Notes: a model not told the origin generated them from the sequence alone. Numbered from the stretch's first letter, positions 43,372-52,213 are shown. The stretch is 64,000 bases of DNA from an uncultured Candidatus Melainabacteria bacterium (GCA_934718085.1 CAKUZL010000002.1:62001-126000); one strand, 5' to 3'. Numbers and translations: made by a program.

Positions 43372-44796
43372 ATGCTTAACACTCCGACGGAAAATTTTCA
43401 AAATACATCTTTTGCACCCGTTTACAAACGCGGCGAAGCCGTGCAGGGCGGGCAAATTCGCGGTGCGGGGAACTCGTTCGGTTCGAGCGGCGCGTATGTT
43501 CAGACCGCCCCGGACTCAAATTCGCCGAAACTTGCGCCCCAACCTGCAACCGACACGGTTTCGCTTTCGACCAAAAAATCCGCCGAATCTGCTACGAATT
43601 GGAAAAAAATCCTCGGTTGGACTGCCGCAATTGCAGTAACCGGCGGTGTTGTAGCCGCGATTGTAATGCAGGTGATGAAATCGCGTTCTCCCGAAGTCGC
43701 GGAAAAACAGCTGAAACAGTTTATTAAATTCGTCAAATCGGGCTCGGTCGAGGACGCCCAAAAATTCGCGAAAGAAAACTTCGGAATTGACGTCGTCGAA
43801 GGCTTTACCGAAAAAGACCTCGACGTTTTGAACTGGGCACTCGAAGCCCTCACCAACGCCTCCAACAAAATGAAAGGCAAATGCCGTGTCCCCTCGGCTA
43901 TAAAGTATACCGAATGTGGTGATGACGCTCTTGCTGCTATACGTGTGTCAAAGGGTCGAGATAACGGTAATCTTTTGATAAATAAGAAAGTTTTCGGGAA
44001 TATTGATGAGAGAATAAATAAGTGTATTCAACAAGATAACAAATGTTATGTCTATATAAAACGGCTTTCCGGTTTATTTTCGACCGATTCCTTTAATGCA
44101 TTGAGTAGAAAGGTCGAGTCTTTTAAGCAGAACCCAAAATCTTTTTCATACAATGATAAAATATCCTTGTTTAACGACCTTTGTTATTTTAAAGATGTTG
44201 CAGATGATTGTTTGTCAAATCCGTCAAAGTATATAAAACAACGACTTAATTCCTTAAAAGGAATGGAGCTTACCGCTTTCTTTTTTGAAAAAGAAGGTCG
44301 GGTGAAGTGTCATATTCTCCCAGTTTTAGATATACCAAGTAATGTAGAAGAATTTTGTAAATCAAAAAATTGGACTTACATAAATTGGAATGACCCTAAG
44401 AATAAAAATAAATTGCAAGATTGTGCTATTTCTATTGTTAGGACTGTCGAAGCCTTGGCAGAAAAAATTGAGTATACGGGACAAAGAGTTCAGTCTTCTT
44501 TTTCGTCAATATATCATGAATTCGGGCATTTGCAGGATATAGAAAGAATTCCGACCAGGGCGCTCGCGACAAGTCAACTGGAAAAAGGTGAAAAAATACC
44601 TGCCGCATTAAAAGAGTGGCTTGATAATTCGGAAGCTCAAAATGTTGCTCGAAAAGTATCGTGGTACTCGACTCAGGGCCCGAGCGAATTCATCGCGGAA
44701 GTTTTTGCGGGTTTAATGAACGGCAGCAAATTCTCGGATGACGTAATGGCATTATACCGAAAACTCCACGGCCCCTCCATCCCGGACATCGTGTAA
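43372..44796 (+). CDS. Membrane-anchored HEFGH zinc metallopeptidase-like protein, mosaic composition
   Basis: 474 residues from the ATG at 43372, with AAAGGAAG 5 nt upstream. Residues 1-75 are low-complexity Gly/Ser/Thr/Pro-rich; a single membrane helix lies at about 79-102; a helical part follows to about 175. Residues about 175-380 form a separate domain with many Lys/Asp/Asn and cysteines. Then IYHEFGHLQD (H382, E383, H386) gives a zincin site, and SEFIAEVF (E439 or E443) offers the third ligand, as in gluzincin-like toxin and phage-head peptidases. Bases about 43895-44540 are much more AT-rich than the rest of the gene: sampled 60-base lines have 16 G+C against 31 in the 5' part. The gene is flanked by inverted repeats. 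Substrate and export route are unknown. Confidence 0.8.
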   Translation: MLNTPTENFQNTSFAPVYKRGEAVQGGQIRGAGNSFGSSGAYVQTAPDSNSPKLAPQPATDTVSLSTKKSAESATNWKKILGWTAAIAVTGGVVAAIVMQVMKSRSPEVAEKQLKQFIKFVKSGSVEDAQKFAKENFGIDVVEGFTEKDLDVLNWALEALTNASNKMKGKCRVPSAIKYTECGDDALAAIRVSKGRDNGNLLINKKVFGNIDERINKCIQQDNKCYVYIKRLSGLFSTDSFNALSRKVESFKQNPKSFSYNDKISLFNDLCYFKDVADDCLSNPSKYIKQRLNSLKGMELTAFFFEKEGRVKCHILPVLDIPSNVEEFCKSKNWTYINWNDPKNKNKLQDCAISIVRTVEALAEKIEYTGQRVQSSFSSIYHEFGHLQDIERIPTRALATSQLEKGEKIPAALKEWLDNSEAQNVARKVSWYSTQGPSEFIAEVFAGLMNGSKFSDDVMALYRKLHGPSIPDIV

Positions 44797-44810
44797 GGGC
44801 TCATGTTTTT

Positions 44811-44970
44811 CAGGTACCCTCGGTACCTACAATGATTTTAAATTTTCACAAAAAACACACGGCTTCGTTCGCACGTATCATGCCATGTTTCACGATTTGT
44901 CGGGGCAGAAACCCCGGTACCTACAATTATTTTTAATTTTCGCAAAAACGAGAGGCTTCGTTTACACGAC
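44811..44970 (+). repeat. Right copy of the bipartite palindromic repeat
   Basis: AGGTACC-CTC-GGTACCT (44812-44828), spacer with ACAATGATTTTAAATTTTCA and GGCTTCGTTCGCACG, then CGGGG-CAGAAA-CCCCG (44901-44916) and a second spacer with GGTACCTACAAT, TTTTCGCAAAAA and GGCTTCGTTTACACG. The reverse complement aligns with 42775-42893. Confidence 0.75.
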
Positions 44971-44992
44971 ACATTCTTTATCGTGAGCTTTG

Positions 44993-45460
44993 TCAGCCGG
45001 CGGTGATTTCCAGGAACAGTTTGAACGCTTCTTCCCGTGTCGAAACGATAACCGGCTTTCTGTCTTTTATTACGAAAGGTTGTGTTTTTTTGTTTTGTTG
45101 CGGTTTTTCGGGTTTGACCATTTCCGTTTTTACCTGTTTGGGGCGTTTAAGAAACGAAAATTCGATTTTCGGCAGTCTGCAAATCAATTTTTTCAAAAAA
45201 TACAGACCGATTGTTATTATAATCAGGCTTATTCCCGTTAAAACAAGCATCAACAGAAATTTTGAAAGCAACGGGTTGATATCCTTTGAAATCCCGTAAG
45301 TTTGCATAAAAACGAGTTTGCTTTTTATCGATTCGAGCAATCCCGGTGCTTTTTGCGGTGTAACCGGCAGAGATGCACCTTCACACCAAGCGGCCCCGTT
45401 GAACGAAGCCGTTAATGTAAAGATGAAAATTGTAAATCTGTCGATTATTTTGTTAATCAC
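44993..45460 (-). CDS. Membrane protein with signal-like start, unknown function
   Basis: 155 residues from a GTG at 45460 that overlaps the RNase E/G stop by 8 bases. A hydrophobic start (IFIFTLTASFNGAAWC) looks like a signal sequence. A membrane helix lies at about residues 65-90 (FLLMLVLTGISLIIITIGLYFL). The tail is basic (RPKQVKTEMVKPEKPQQNKK) and would be cytoplasmic; it ends EEAFKLFLEITAG. No family is recognised. It is the last gene of the run 50141 to 44993. Confidence 0.7.
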   Translation of the reverse strand: MINKIIDRFTIFIFTLTASFNGAAWCEGASLPVTPQKAPGLLESIKSKLVFMQTYGISKDINPLLSKFLLMLVLTGISLIIITIGLYFLKKLICRLPKIEFSFLKRPKQVKTEMVKPEKPQQNKKTQPFVIKDRKPVIVSTREEAFKLFLEITAG

Positions 45461-47297
45461 TTACCGTTTCCGTTTTCTCGGGTTCCGAACTTTCGGATTT
45501 TTCCGTTTTGGGTTTTCTGCCGCGTTTTTTGGGCTTATCTTCAGACTTTTCCGTTTCCTCTTTCGATTTTACGGAACTCTTTTTCGAAGTCGTTTTGCGT
45601 GTTTTCTTCGCGGTTTTTTTCGCCTTTTCCTGCTCTTTTTCGTTCGCGGGTTTTGTGTCTTCCGTCTCAGCTTCCTTTACTTCCCGGTTTTCGGGTTCGG
45701 GAGTTTGAGCGGTTTGTTCCGTTTTTACGGACTGTTCGACCGTTTGTTCGGGTTGTTTTTCGGGAGCCTTTACTGTTTCCTCGATTTTAGCGGGATTTTC
45801 GTTTTTTTCGTCCGCAACAACCGGAGCTTCGGGTATTGTTGTTTCCGCCGTGTCGGGTTTGGGTTCTTCTTTTTCGTTATTTCTGAACTTATTGTTGAAT
45901 TTATTTTTCTTGTTAAACCGATTGTTTTGTTTATTGAACCGGTTATTGTTGTTTTGGTTATTTTGTCCGTTTTCTTCGGTATTTTCACCGTTTTCCGCGT
46001 CTTCGGGTTTATTGTTGTTAATGTTTTTCAACCTAGGTGCCGAAGCCTTTAATTTTGCGGGTTTTGACTTAACGTCGTTTTCGGTTCCCGCATATTTTAT
46101 TTCTTCGAACAAAATTCCGCTTCCTCCGCAATGAGGACATTTTTTCGCAAAAACCTCGCTCAAAGCCTGACCCTGTCTGTGTCTTGTCAATTCGACCAGA
46201 CCTAAATCCGACAGTTGACCGATTTGAGGTTTTGCTTTGTCGTTTTCGAGGGCAAGTTCAAATTCTTCCATAACCGAGAGTTTATCGTTTCTGTTGTTCA
46301 TATCGATAAAGTCGACAATAACCATGCCTCCGATATTTCTCAATCTGAGTTGGCGAGCAATTTCGTGAACGGCTTCGATGTTGGTTTTGCGGATTGTTTC
46401 GTCCTGTGTCGCCGAACTGATGAATTTTCCGCTGTTTACGTCGACAACGGTCAAAGCTTCCGTCGTTTGAATGAACAAATACCCGCCCGAGGGCAACATA
46501 ACTTTTGTTTGCAGAGCCGCTTTAATTTCACGAACAATCCCCGACGAGACCAAAAGGGGCTCGTTGCCTTTGTGAACGGACAACGCGATATTTTTGTTCA
46601 TATTCCAGTTTTGCAAAATCTGCTGAGTGCGTTGAAGCGCAAACGGTGTGTCCACAATGATTTCGGAAATATCTTCCGTGCATGCTTCTCTGATTACGCG
46701 GTAGAGCAAGTCCTGATCTCTGAACAGCAACGAAGGTGCTTCGCGCGTTTCCGCCGCCGAAATGACGGTATTCCATTTTTCGAGCAACAGCTCCATATCT
46801 TCGCGGATGTCGTTTTCGTCCTGACCTTCGGCTTCCGTTCTGACGATAACCCCTATACCGACTGGTTTTACGAGGCTGACGACAGATTTGAGTCTTGCTC
46901 GTTCCTTTGCCGACGTGATTTTTCGGCTTACGTTAATTCCCGTTTCTTCCGGTATCAAGACCAAAAAACGTCCCGGCAGGCTGATTTCCGTCGTAACCCT
47001 CGGACCTTTGTGTCCCGTCGGTTCTTTAACGACCTGAACCATCAACTTTTGCTTCGGTGAAAGTTTGCTTTTCAGGTTTCCTTTTCCGGGAACGTCGTTC
47101 GCGTGCAAAAATCCCATTTTGTCAAATCCGATATCCACAAACGCCGCTTCGATTCCGGGCAAAATGTTGTCTACCGTCGAAAGGTAAATATCGTTTAAAA
47201 AAACTTCACCTTTGTTCACAAAAAAATCGGTTACTTTTCCGTTTTCGGTCACTGCCGCAACATTGTCTCTTTCGGCAATTATAATGCTCTTTGTCAT
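45453..47297 (-). CDS. rng: Ribonuclease E/G family protein
   Basis: 614 residues. Catalytic core: MTKSIIIAERDNVAAVTENGKVTDFFV, S1 domain with GIEAAFVDIGFDKMGFLH, RNase-H/5'-sensor region, and the metal-binding aspartates in TVVDVNSGKF and VIVDFIDM. The zinc-link CPHCGGSG is at about residues 386-393. From about 420 the protein is a disordered tail, first Asn/Gln-rich and then Glu/Lys/Thr-rich, as in RNase E scaffolds. It would start mRNA decay and rRNA processing. It follows the radical-SAM fusion by one base, a pairing known in other bacteria. Confidence 0.93.
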   Translation of the reverse strand: MTKSIIIAERDNVAAVTENGKVTDFFVNKGEVFLNDIYLSTVDNILPGIEAAFVDIGFDKMGFLHANDVPGKGNLKSKLSPKQKLMVQVVKEPTGHKGPRVTTEISLPGRFLVLIPEETGINVSRKITSAKERARLKSVVSLVKPVGIGVIVRTEAEGQDENDIREDMELLLEKWNTVISAAETREAPSLLFRDQDLLYRVIREACTEDISEIIVDTPFALQRTQQILQNWNMNKNIALSVHKGNEPLLVSSGIVREIKAALQTKVMLPSGGYLFIQTTEALTVVDVNSGKFISSATQDETIRKTNIEAVHEIARQLRLRNIGGMVIVDFIDMNNRNDKLSVMEEFELALENDKAKPQIGQLSDLGLVELTRHRQGQALSEVFAKKCPHCGGSGILFEEIKYAGTENDVKSKPAKLKASAPRLKNINNNKPEDAENGENTEENGQNNQNNNNRFNKQNNRFNKKNKFNNKFRNNEKEEPKPDTAETTIPEAPVVADEKNENPAKIEETVKAPEKQPEQTVEQSVKTEQTAQTPEPENREVKEAETEDTKPANEKEQEKAKKTAKKTRKTTSKKSSVKSKEETEKSEDKPKKRGRKPKTEKSESSEPEKTETVSD

Positions 47298-47298
47298 T

Positions 47299-49800
47299 TT
47301 AAAATCCTTCCGGTGTTAATTCTTTGCCGTTTTCGTCAAAGAATTTTGTTCTTATTATTCTGAATTGTATCTCCGGAACCAACACCTTTGCCGCCAAATC
47401 GGCTCTCAATGCAGGTATATCGGTGCTTTGTCCGGTTTTTAAAACCATTGTCAACTTTTCTTTGTCTGCTTTTATCGACATTATTGACGGTTTTATGTTT
47501 ATAGTGTTTATTATACCTTTTTTATTTTTCTTCTCCGTCAAGATTTCTTCACGGTTGAAAAATCTCTCATTTAAAATATACAACAAATTATCGTAATCGT
47601 AAAGACCCTTTTCGAGCGGGTAAAATTCGTATTCCGCCGTATACGCGAGTCTGTCGAACGCCGTTGAATTGACGGGAATTTCCTTTACGGCAAGCAACCT
47701 GATGTTTTTCGGCAAAACCTTGCTCAGAGCGGTTTTAACCTCTTCTTCGGGCAACTTTTCTCTTATTTCTATATCGACAAATTCCGTCAAACTCTCCAAA
47801 AATACGGGAAGTGCCGTTCCCAACGAGATTTTCGGCGTCGGATTGAAACCCTGAGAAAAACACAGTTTCAGCCCCGACCTGTAAAGGCTCTTGATAAGCG
47901 TATTTTGCCAATCAAGGTGCGACAAATACCTCAATTCGTTTTCTTTTGTCAATTGAAGTCTGTATTTATATTTTTCTTCGTCTTCCGGTTTTTTGTCGGG
48001 TTGAATTGCTTTTGCGACATATTTCCCGTCGCGAACGGGCTTGACCTTGAAATGCCCGCAAACTCCGCAATTCACGCAATTAAATTCGCAAGGCAACGTC
48101 GCTTCCGCGCGCAAAGCCTTTTCGTATTCCGCATCGAACCACTCTTTGCGAATTCCCGTGTCAATCATCCCCCACGGAAGATCTTCGTCTTTCCCGTAAA
48201 ATCTCGTCGCTTCTTTTTCAAAATCTATTCCGCATTCTTTTGCGGTTTCTTCCCAAAGCGAAAAATCAAGGTTTTTGTCGTCGCTCGACAAATAAACGTT
48301 TTTTTCGTAAAGTTTGTAAATTAATTGCGAAAAACGTTTGTCTCCGCGAGTAAACGCGGCTTCCAACATTGACACGAACGGATTGTGATAATTTATTTTT
48401 ACGTTTTTGATTTTCGAAGTCAAATCAAGCAACAAAGAAAGTTTTTCGCGTATTCTTGCTCTCGAATCCTGTCCGTGGCGTTGAAAAGGCGTAAACGGTT
48501 TCGGAACGAATATCGACATCGTGCATGTCAGGCGCAATGGATTTTTGAGCCCGAGCTCGTTTTTTATTCCCGTCGCGCGATAACGTATTCTTCTCAAAAG
48601 CTCCGCCGTTTCGCGGATGTCATCGTCCGTTTCCGTCGGCAGACCTGCTATAAAATACAATTTTATCGAGTCGCTGCCCGATTTGTAACAATTAAGCACG
48701 GTTTCAAAAATTTGTTCTTCCGTCAAATTCTTGTTGATGACGTTTCTCAGCTTCTGACTGCCCGCCTCGGGCGCAAGCGTGACCGCTGATTTTCTGATTC
48801 CTCTTACCAACGTTGCCAAATGCTCGCTGTATCGGTCTATCCGTTGACTCGGCAACGACACGGAAACCCTTCTTTCGCAAAGTTCCGCGTTTAATTCTTC
48901 TATAACGGGCTCGATGTTCGTATAATCGTTGGAAGACAGCGACAACAGCGAATATTCGTCGTATCCGGTCTTTTCCGTCGAAAGCTTAACCGCTTTTATT
49001 ATGTCTTCGGCTTTTCTTTCGCGTATCGGTAAATTGACGTGTCCGGGCTGGCAAAATCTGCACATTCTTCCGCAACCGCGTCTGATTTCGATTATCGATC
49101 GGTCGTGAACGCACGTGGAATAAGGAACCGGGCTTGTTATGGGAATGTTGTCGTATCTCAGTTCCGCAATTCTTTTTTTGACCGGATTGTTTATCAAAGG
49201 CGCGTATACCCCTTCGAGCTTTGAAAGTTCCCCGATTTTTTCTTTTCTGCTCAAGCCTTGCAAAGTTTTGTATTTTTCCGCAAGTTCGACAATCAGGTCT
49301 TCTCCGTCTCCGATTAAGAACAAATCGATAAATTCGCTCATCGGAGCGGGGTTGTAGCAACAAGGTCCGCCCGCGATTATAATCGGTTCGTTTTCGTCTC
49401 TTTCGCTGTTTTTTACGGATATTCCTCCGAGAGAAAGCATTTTCAACACCGTCGGATAAGCAAGCTCGTATTGCAGCGAAAATCCGACAAAATCGAACTC
49501 TTTCAACGGTTTTTTACTCTCGAGTCCGTACAATAATATTTTTTCACGCTCCAGAATTTCTTTGAAATCAAAATCCGGTGCGCAACTTCTGTCGGCAAAA
49601 AAACCTTCGTGCGAATTTATTGCGCCGTATAAAACCTTCAGCCCCAAATTGCTTATGCCGATTTCGTATCCGTCGGGAAACGCGAGAACAAACTTTACGT
49701 CAGAATTTTCAAAACTTTTTCCGCTTGACAAATACTCCCCGCCCGCGTATTGGTACGGTTTATTTACTTCAAATAGCATTTTTTCGAGTTTTTCGCTCAT
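47299..49800 (-). CDS. TIGR03960-type radical SAM protein fused to DUF2344
   Basis: 833 residues. The N-terminal B12-binding-like domain is followed by a radical-SAM core with CGRMCRFC (C243, C247, C250) and PGHVNLPIRER. A cysteine cluster CVNCGVCG lies at about residue 600. From about 630 a TIGR03936/DUF2344 domain starts with RYLSHLDWQNTLIKSLYRSGL and CFSQGFNPTPKISLGTALP. The fused form is known in several phyla, often beside RNase E/G. The reaction is unknown; an RNA or ribosome modification is plausible. It begins 8 bases after the preceding small gene. Confidence 0.92.
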   Translation of the reverse strand: MSEKLEKMLFEVNKPYQYAGGEYLSSGKSFENSDVKFVLAFPDGYEIGISNLGLKVLYGAINSHEGFFADRSCAPDFDFKEILEREKILLYGLESKKPLKEFDFVGFSLQYELAYPTVLKMLSLGGISVKNSERDENEPIIIAGGPCCYNPAPMSEFIDLFLIGDGEDLIVELAEKYKTLQGLSRKEKIGELSKLEGVYAPLINNPVKKRIAELRYDNIPITSPVPYSTCVHDRSIIEIRRGCGRMCRFCQPGHVNLPIRERKAEDIIKAVKLSTEKTGYDEYSLLSLSSNDYTNIEPVIEELNAELCERRVSVSLPSQRIDRYSEHLATLVRGIRKSAVTLAPEAGSQKLRNVINKNLTEEQIFETVLNCYKSGSDSIKLYFIAGLPTETDDDIRETAELLRRIRYRATGIKNELGLKNPLRLTCTMSIFVPKPFTPFQRHGQDSRARIREKLSLLLDLTSKIKNVKINYHNPFVSMLEAAFTRGDKRFSQLIYKLYEKNVYLSSDDKNLDFSLWEETAKECGIDFEKEATRFYGKDEDLPWGMIDTGIRKEWFDAEYEKALRAEATLPCEFNCVNCGVCGHFKVKPVRDGKYVAKAIQPDKKPEDEEKYKYRLQLTKENELRYLSHLDWQNTLIKSLYRSGLKLCFSQGFNPTPKISLGTALPVFLESLTEFVDIEIREKLPEEEVKTALSKVLPKNIRLLAVKEIPVNSTAFDRLAYTAEYEFYPLEKGLYDYDNLLYILNERFFNREEILTEKKNKKGIINTINIKPSIMSIKADKEKLTMVLKTGQSTDIPALRADLAAKVLVPEIQFRIIRTKFFDENGKELTPEGF

Positions 49801-49808
49801 ATCTGTTT

Positions 49809-50141
49809 TTACGCCAAATCTTTCGGAATATATTTTTCGACTTCTATAACCTGACCGTCAAAATCTTTTTTTTCCGTTTCATTCAAAAACAAAGTCAGCT
49901 CGTCATACGGAACCAAATAGCCGTACAGGCAAACTTCCCCGTTTTCTTCGCGCATTATCCTTACGACATACCGGCATTCGCGCGCGTATTCGAGCAACGA
50001 AACCTTATTAAACGAATTTCCGTTCAAATCTTTCTTTGTCTTTATATACGGGTACTTATGACCGTTAACGCCCGATTTCTTCGAGCCCGACTTTCTGCTT
50101 TTCCCCGCAAAATTTAATATATTCTTTTTATCCTCTTCCAT
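49809..50141 (-). CDS. Small hypothetical protein, first gene of the RNase E/G run
   Basis: 110 residues from the ATG at 50141. The start is set by a leaderless-type promoter (GATAAT six nt upstream, TTGCCA as -35). The first 45 residues are basic (KSRKSGSKKSG); the rest is mixed, with LLEYARECRYVVRIMREENGE and DELTLFLNETEKKDF. No family is recognised. Co-transcription with the radical-SAM fusion and RNase E/G suggests an RNA-linked role, which is inference. Confidence 0.75.
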   Translation of the reverse strand: MEEDKKNILNFAGKSRKSGSKKSGVNGHKYPYIKTKKDLNGNSFNKVSLLEYARECRYVVRIMREENGEVCLYGYLVPYDELTLFLNETEKKDFDGQVIEVEKYIPKDLA

Positions 50142-50147
50142 TCCTAA

Positions 50148-50177
50148 ATTATCATACAACCTGCCCTCTTTTGGCAA
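50148..50177 (-). promoter_or_regulatory. Leaderless-type promoter of the 50141-44993 run
   Basis: On the minus strand TTGCCA (50172-50177), an 18-nt spacer and GATAAT (50148-50153), then 6 nt to the ATG. Confidence 0.6.
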
Positions 50178-50196
50178 GTATTTTTATATTTTTTTA

Positions 50197-50230
50197 CAAA
50201 AAAAGACAACCTCGTTGAGGCTGCCTTTTT
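50197..50230 (-). terminator. Terminator of the 50250-51362 gene
   Basis: On the minus strand AAAAGGCAGCCTC-AAC-GAGGTTGTCTTTT, with two G-U pairs, and further T residues. Confidence 0.85.
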
Positions 50231-50249
50231 TATATTTGAAGGGAAATAT

Positions 50250-51362
50250 CTATGCCGCTTGTCTTCCCGTAACTTCCGCAGTTGCAACTTTAACCGCTTC
50301 CGCAGGGTCTTTTGCCGTTTCAGCGAAAATTTCGTCGAGGTTTTTCTTAAATTCCGGCGCGTTGAGAAATGCCAACGATCTTATCGCATATTCTCTCACT
50401 TCGGGAATTTCGGTTTTGTCGGTAGCTTTCATTTTGAGAATTCCCGTTCCCGGAATGCTTCCGAAATCGACGATTTTATCATGATGATTTGCTTTGAGCT
50501 TGTCGTAAATACCCTTTGAAATAAGCGCGGTCGCAATTAATGCTTCCTGTTTGTTTCTTACGGCACTTTCTTTCGGAGAAAGCATTTGCGCTTTTTGTCT
50601 CTTCGTTTCGCTCATTTCTTTGCCTGCATCAAGTTCGGCTCTGAGCTTAAGAACATCCTCCGAAGGACCGGGTTCTTTGCTTACGTCCGAATTGATTATC
50701 GTCACCAATCCGTCGATAACTTCCTGGGTGTAGAATTGCTCGGCAGCTTTCGGGTTATTCTTTATCAACGAAATGATGCCGTTCATAACCGCCGTTTTTT
50801 CGTGAGTCTTGCCTTCCCTCAATATCGCGACTTTGTCCGAAACAAACGTGTTTACCTTTGTTTCGGGTTTTATGATTTCGGGTTCGGCTTTCTTTTCGAC
50901 TTCTTCGTTCTTTTTAACTACGGGTTGCGCTTCCGGTGTTTTTTCTACCGGTTTGACTTCCGCTATCGGGTTGGAAGGTTTTGCCGCCCCTTCGTCCGAT
51001 TTTGCAGCAACTTCTTTTGTTTCCGGGTTCTTTTCTTCGTTTTTGATTTTCGAAGGTTTTGATTCCCATACCGTGTTGAACGGTTTTACGCCCGATGCCG
51101 CGAAATTCATCGGCATGTAATAATAATGGTTAGTCGGAGCGTTGACGTTGACCTCCAATTTTGCCTTGCGCGGGCTGTATATGCTCGTCGGAGGATAATT
51201 GTATATCCTGTTCGGCATGCTCATCGGCGCATTGCCGGCGTTGTGAGGGTTCCGCTCTTCTTCAAATTTTTCTTGGGGTTTCGCGTTAAAATTTACTCTT
51301 CTGATTTCCGTGACCGTCGGCATCGGTAACGGCATCGGTGTTGAAATTCCTTGAATTGCCAT
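50250..51362 (-). CDS. Hypothetical protein with Pro/Lys/Glu-rich linker and helical C-terminal domain
   Basis: 370 residues. The first 90 residues are Pro/Met/Asn/Tyr-rich (ISTPMPLPMPTV, RRVNFNAKPQ). Residues about 95-165 are a disordered KPE/EKK linker. The C-terminal 200 residues are helical, with HEAT-like pairs (ISLIKNNPKAAEQFYTQEVIDGLVTIIN; YAIRSLAFLNAPEFKKNLDEIF). No signal peptide or membrane helix is visible. A purine-rich ribosome site (GGAAGGAAAAGGG) precedes the ATG. Its N-terminal style matches other lineage-type proteins in the window. Unknown function. Confidence 0.78.
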   Translation of the reverse strand: MAIQGISTPMPLPMPTVTEIRRVNFNAKPQEKFEEERNPHNAGNAPMSMPNRIYNYPPTSIYSPRKAKLEVNVNAPTNHYYYMPMNFAASGVKPFNTVWESKPSKIKNEEKNPETKEVAAKSDEGAAKPSNPIAEVKPVEKTPEAQPVVKKNEEVEKKAEPEIIKPETKVNTFVSDKVAILREGKTHEKTAVMNGIISLIKNNPKAAEQFYTQEVIDGLVTIINSDVSKEPGPSEDVLKLRAELDAGKEMSETKRQKAQMLSPKESAVRNKQEALIATALISKGIYDKLKANHHDKIVDFGSIPGTGILKMKATDKTEIPEVREYAIRSLAFLNAPEFKKNLDEIFAETAKDPAEAVKVATAEVTGRQAA

Positions 51363-51592
51363 ATTTCCCTTTTCCTTCCGTTTTACACACCCCTATAAAA
51401 CTCCTGATAATTTTTTTTTGCGTGTTTTTGTCGGTTTTTTATGTTAAGTTTTTTTAAATCGGCTCTAAATCCGTATATTCATTGACAAAATTCGATTTTA
51501 CAAAACTTAACATGTTGTGAAGCATGCCCGGCTTGTACTATCATTCTCATGTGATTGCGTGAATACGGGCATGTTTACATGTATCAAAAGGC

Positions 51593-52213
51593 ATGATTTC
51601 GGAAAAAAAGAAGAAAAAATTTAACATAAACGACTATGCGGAGTTGATTGAAACCGTCTCGAGCGTGGAGTATTCGCGCATGACGGCTAAGTATCTTGCA
51701 GATTTTTCCGAAATAAAAAATATTGCCACTCAAGTTATTATTAAACTTTGTGCAAACGCTCCCGAAGGTAAATTCAACAGAGCTTATCTTTCGACCGCGA
51801 TAAGCTGGGCTATCAGAAACGAGGTCAGACGCCGCTATAAGTGGTATATTCTTAAAAATAAAGTCGACGAAACTTTGCTTAACGCCAATCCCGAAGAAAT
51901 CAGAGAAGCCGTTTACAAAACGGTACTCTCCGTCGAAGAAATGCAGGATTCCGAAAAACCGAACGTTCTCAAAGACGGAAGACCTTCGGTCGAAGAAAGC
52001 ATTTGTCTGAAAGAACTCGCTTCGGCATGCCGCGCAGTGATAAAAACTCTCTCGCCCCGCGAACGTGACATTATCGAAGCTAAATTTTATCGCGACAAGA
52101 AGCTTCGGGAAATCGCAACCGAGTACGATATCTCGATTTCCCGCGTCTCAAGAATTATTCAAACTTCTCTGGATAAAATAAAAATCGACCTTCAACAAAG
52201 AGGGCTTGTTTGA
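51593..52213 (+). CDS. Sigma-70-like RNA polymerase factor
   Basis: 206 residues. A region-2-like part is visible in YLSTAISWAIRNEVRRRYKW (about residues 64-85), and region 4 with a helix-turn-helix is clear in LSPRERDIIEAKFYRDKKLREIATEYDIS-I-SRVSRIIQTSLDKI (about 155-200). It has no region 1 and a short region 2, so it is an alternative sigma of the small type or a sigma-like DNA-binding regulator. The ATG has AAAAGG almost next to it, a poor spacing, so the start is uncertain. It is alone, divergent from the 50250 gene. Confidence 0.82.
   Translation: MISEKKKKKFNINDYAELIETVSSVEYSRMTAKYLADFSEIKNIATQVIIKLCANAPEGKFNRAYLSTAISWAIRNEVRRRYKWYILKNKVDETLLNANPEEIREAVYKTVLSVEEMQDSEKPNVLKDGRPSVEESICLKELASACRAVIKTLSPRERDIIEAKFYRDKKLREIATEYDISISRVSRIIQTSLDKIKIDLQQRGLV

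Noticed and set aside
42775..44970. Complete insertion sequence bounded by terminal inverted repeats
   Set aside because: No transposase-like frame lies inside, the repeat ends are imperfect and composite, and no target-site duplication could be seen.
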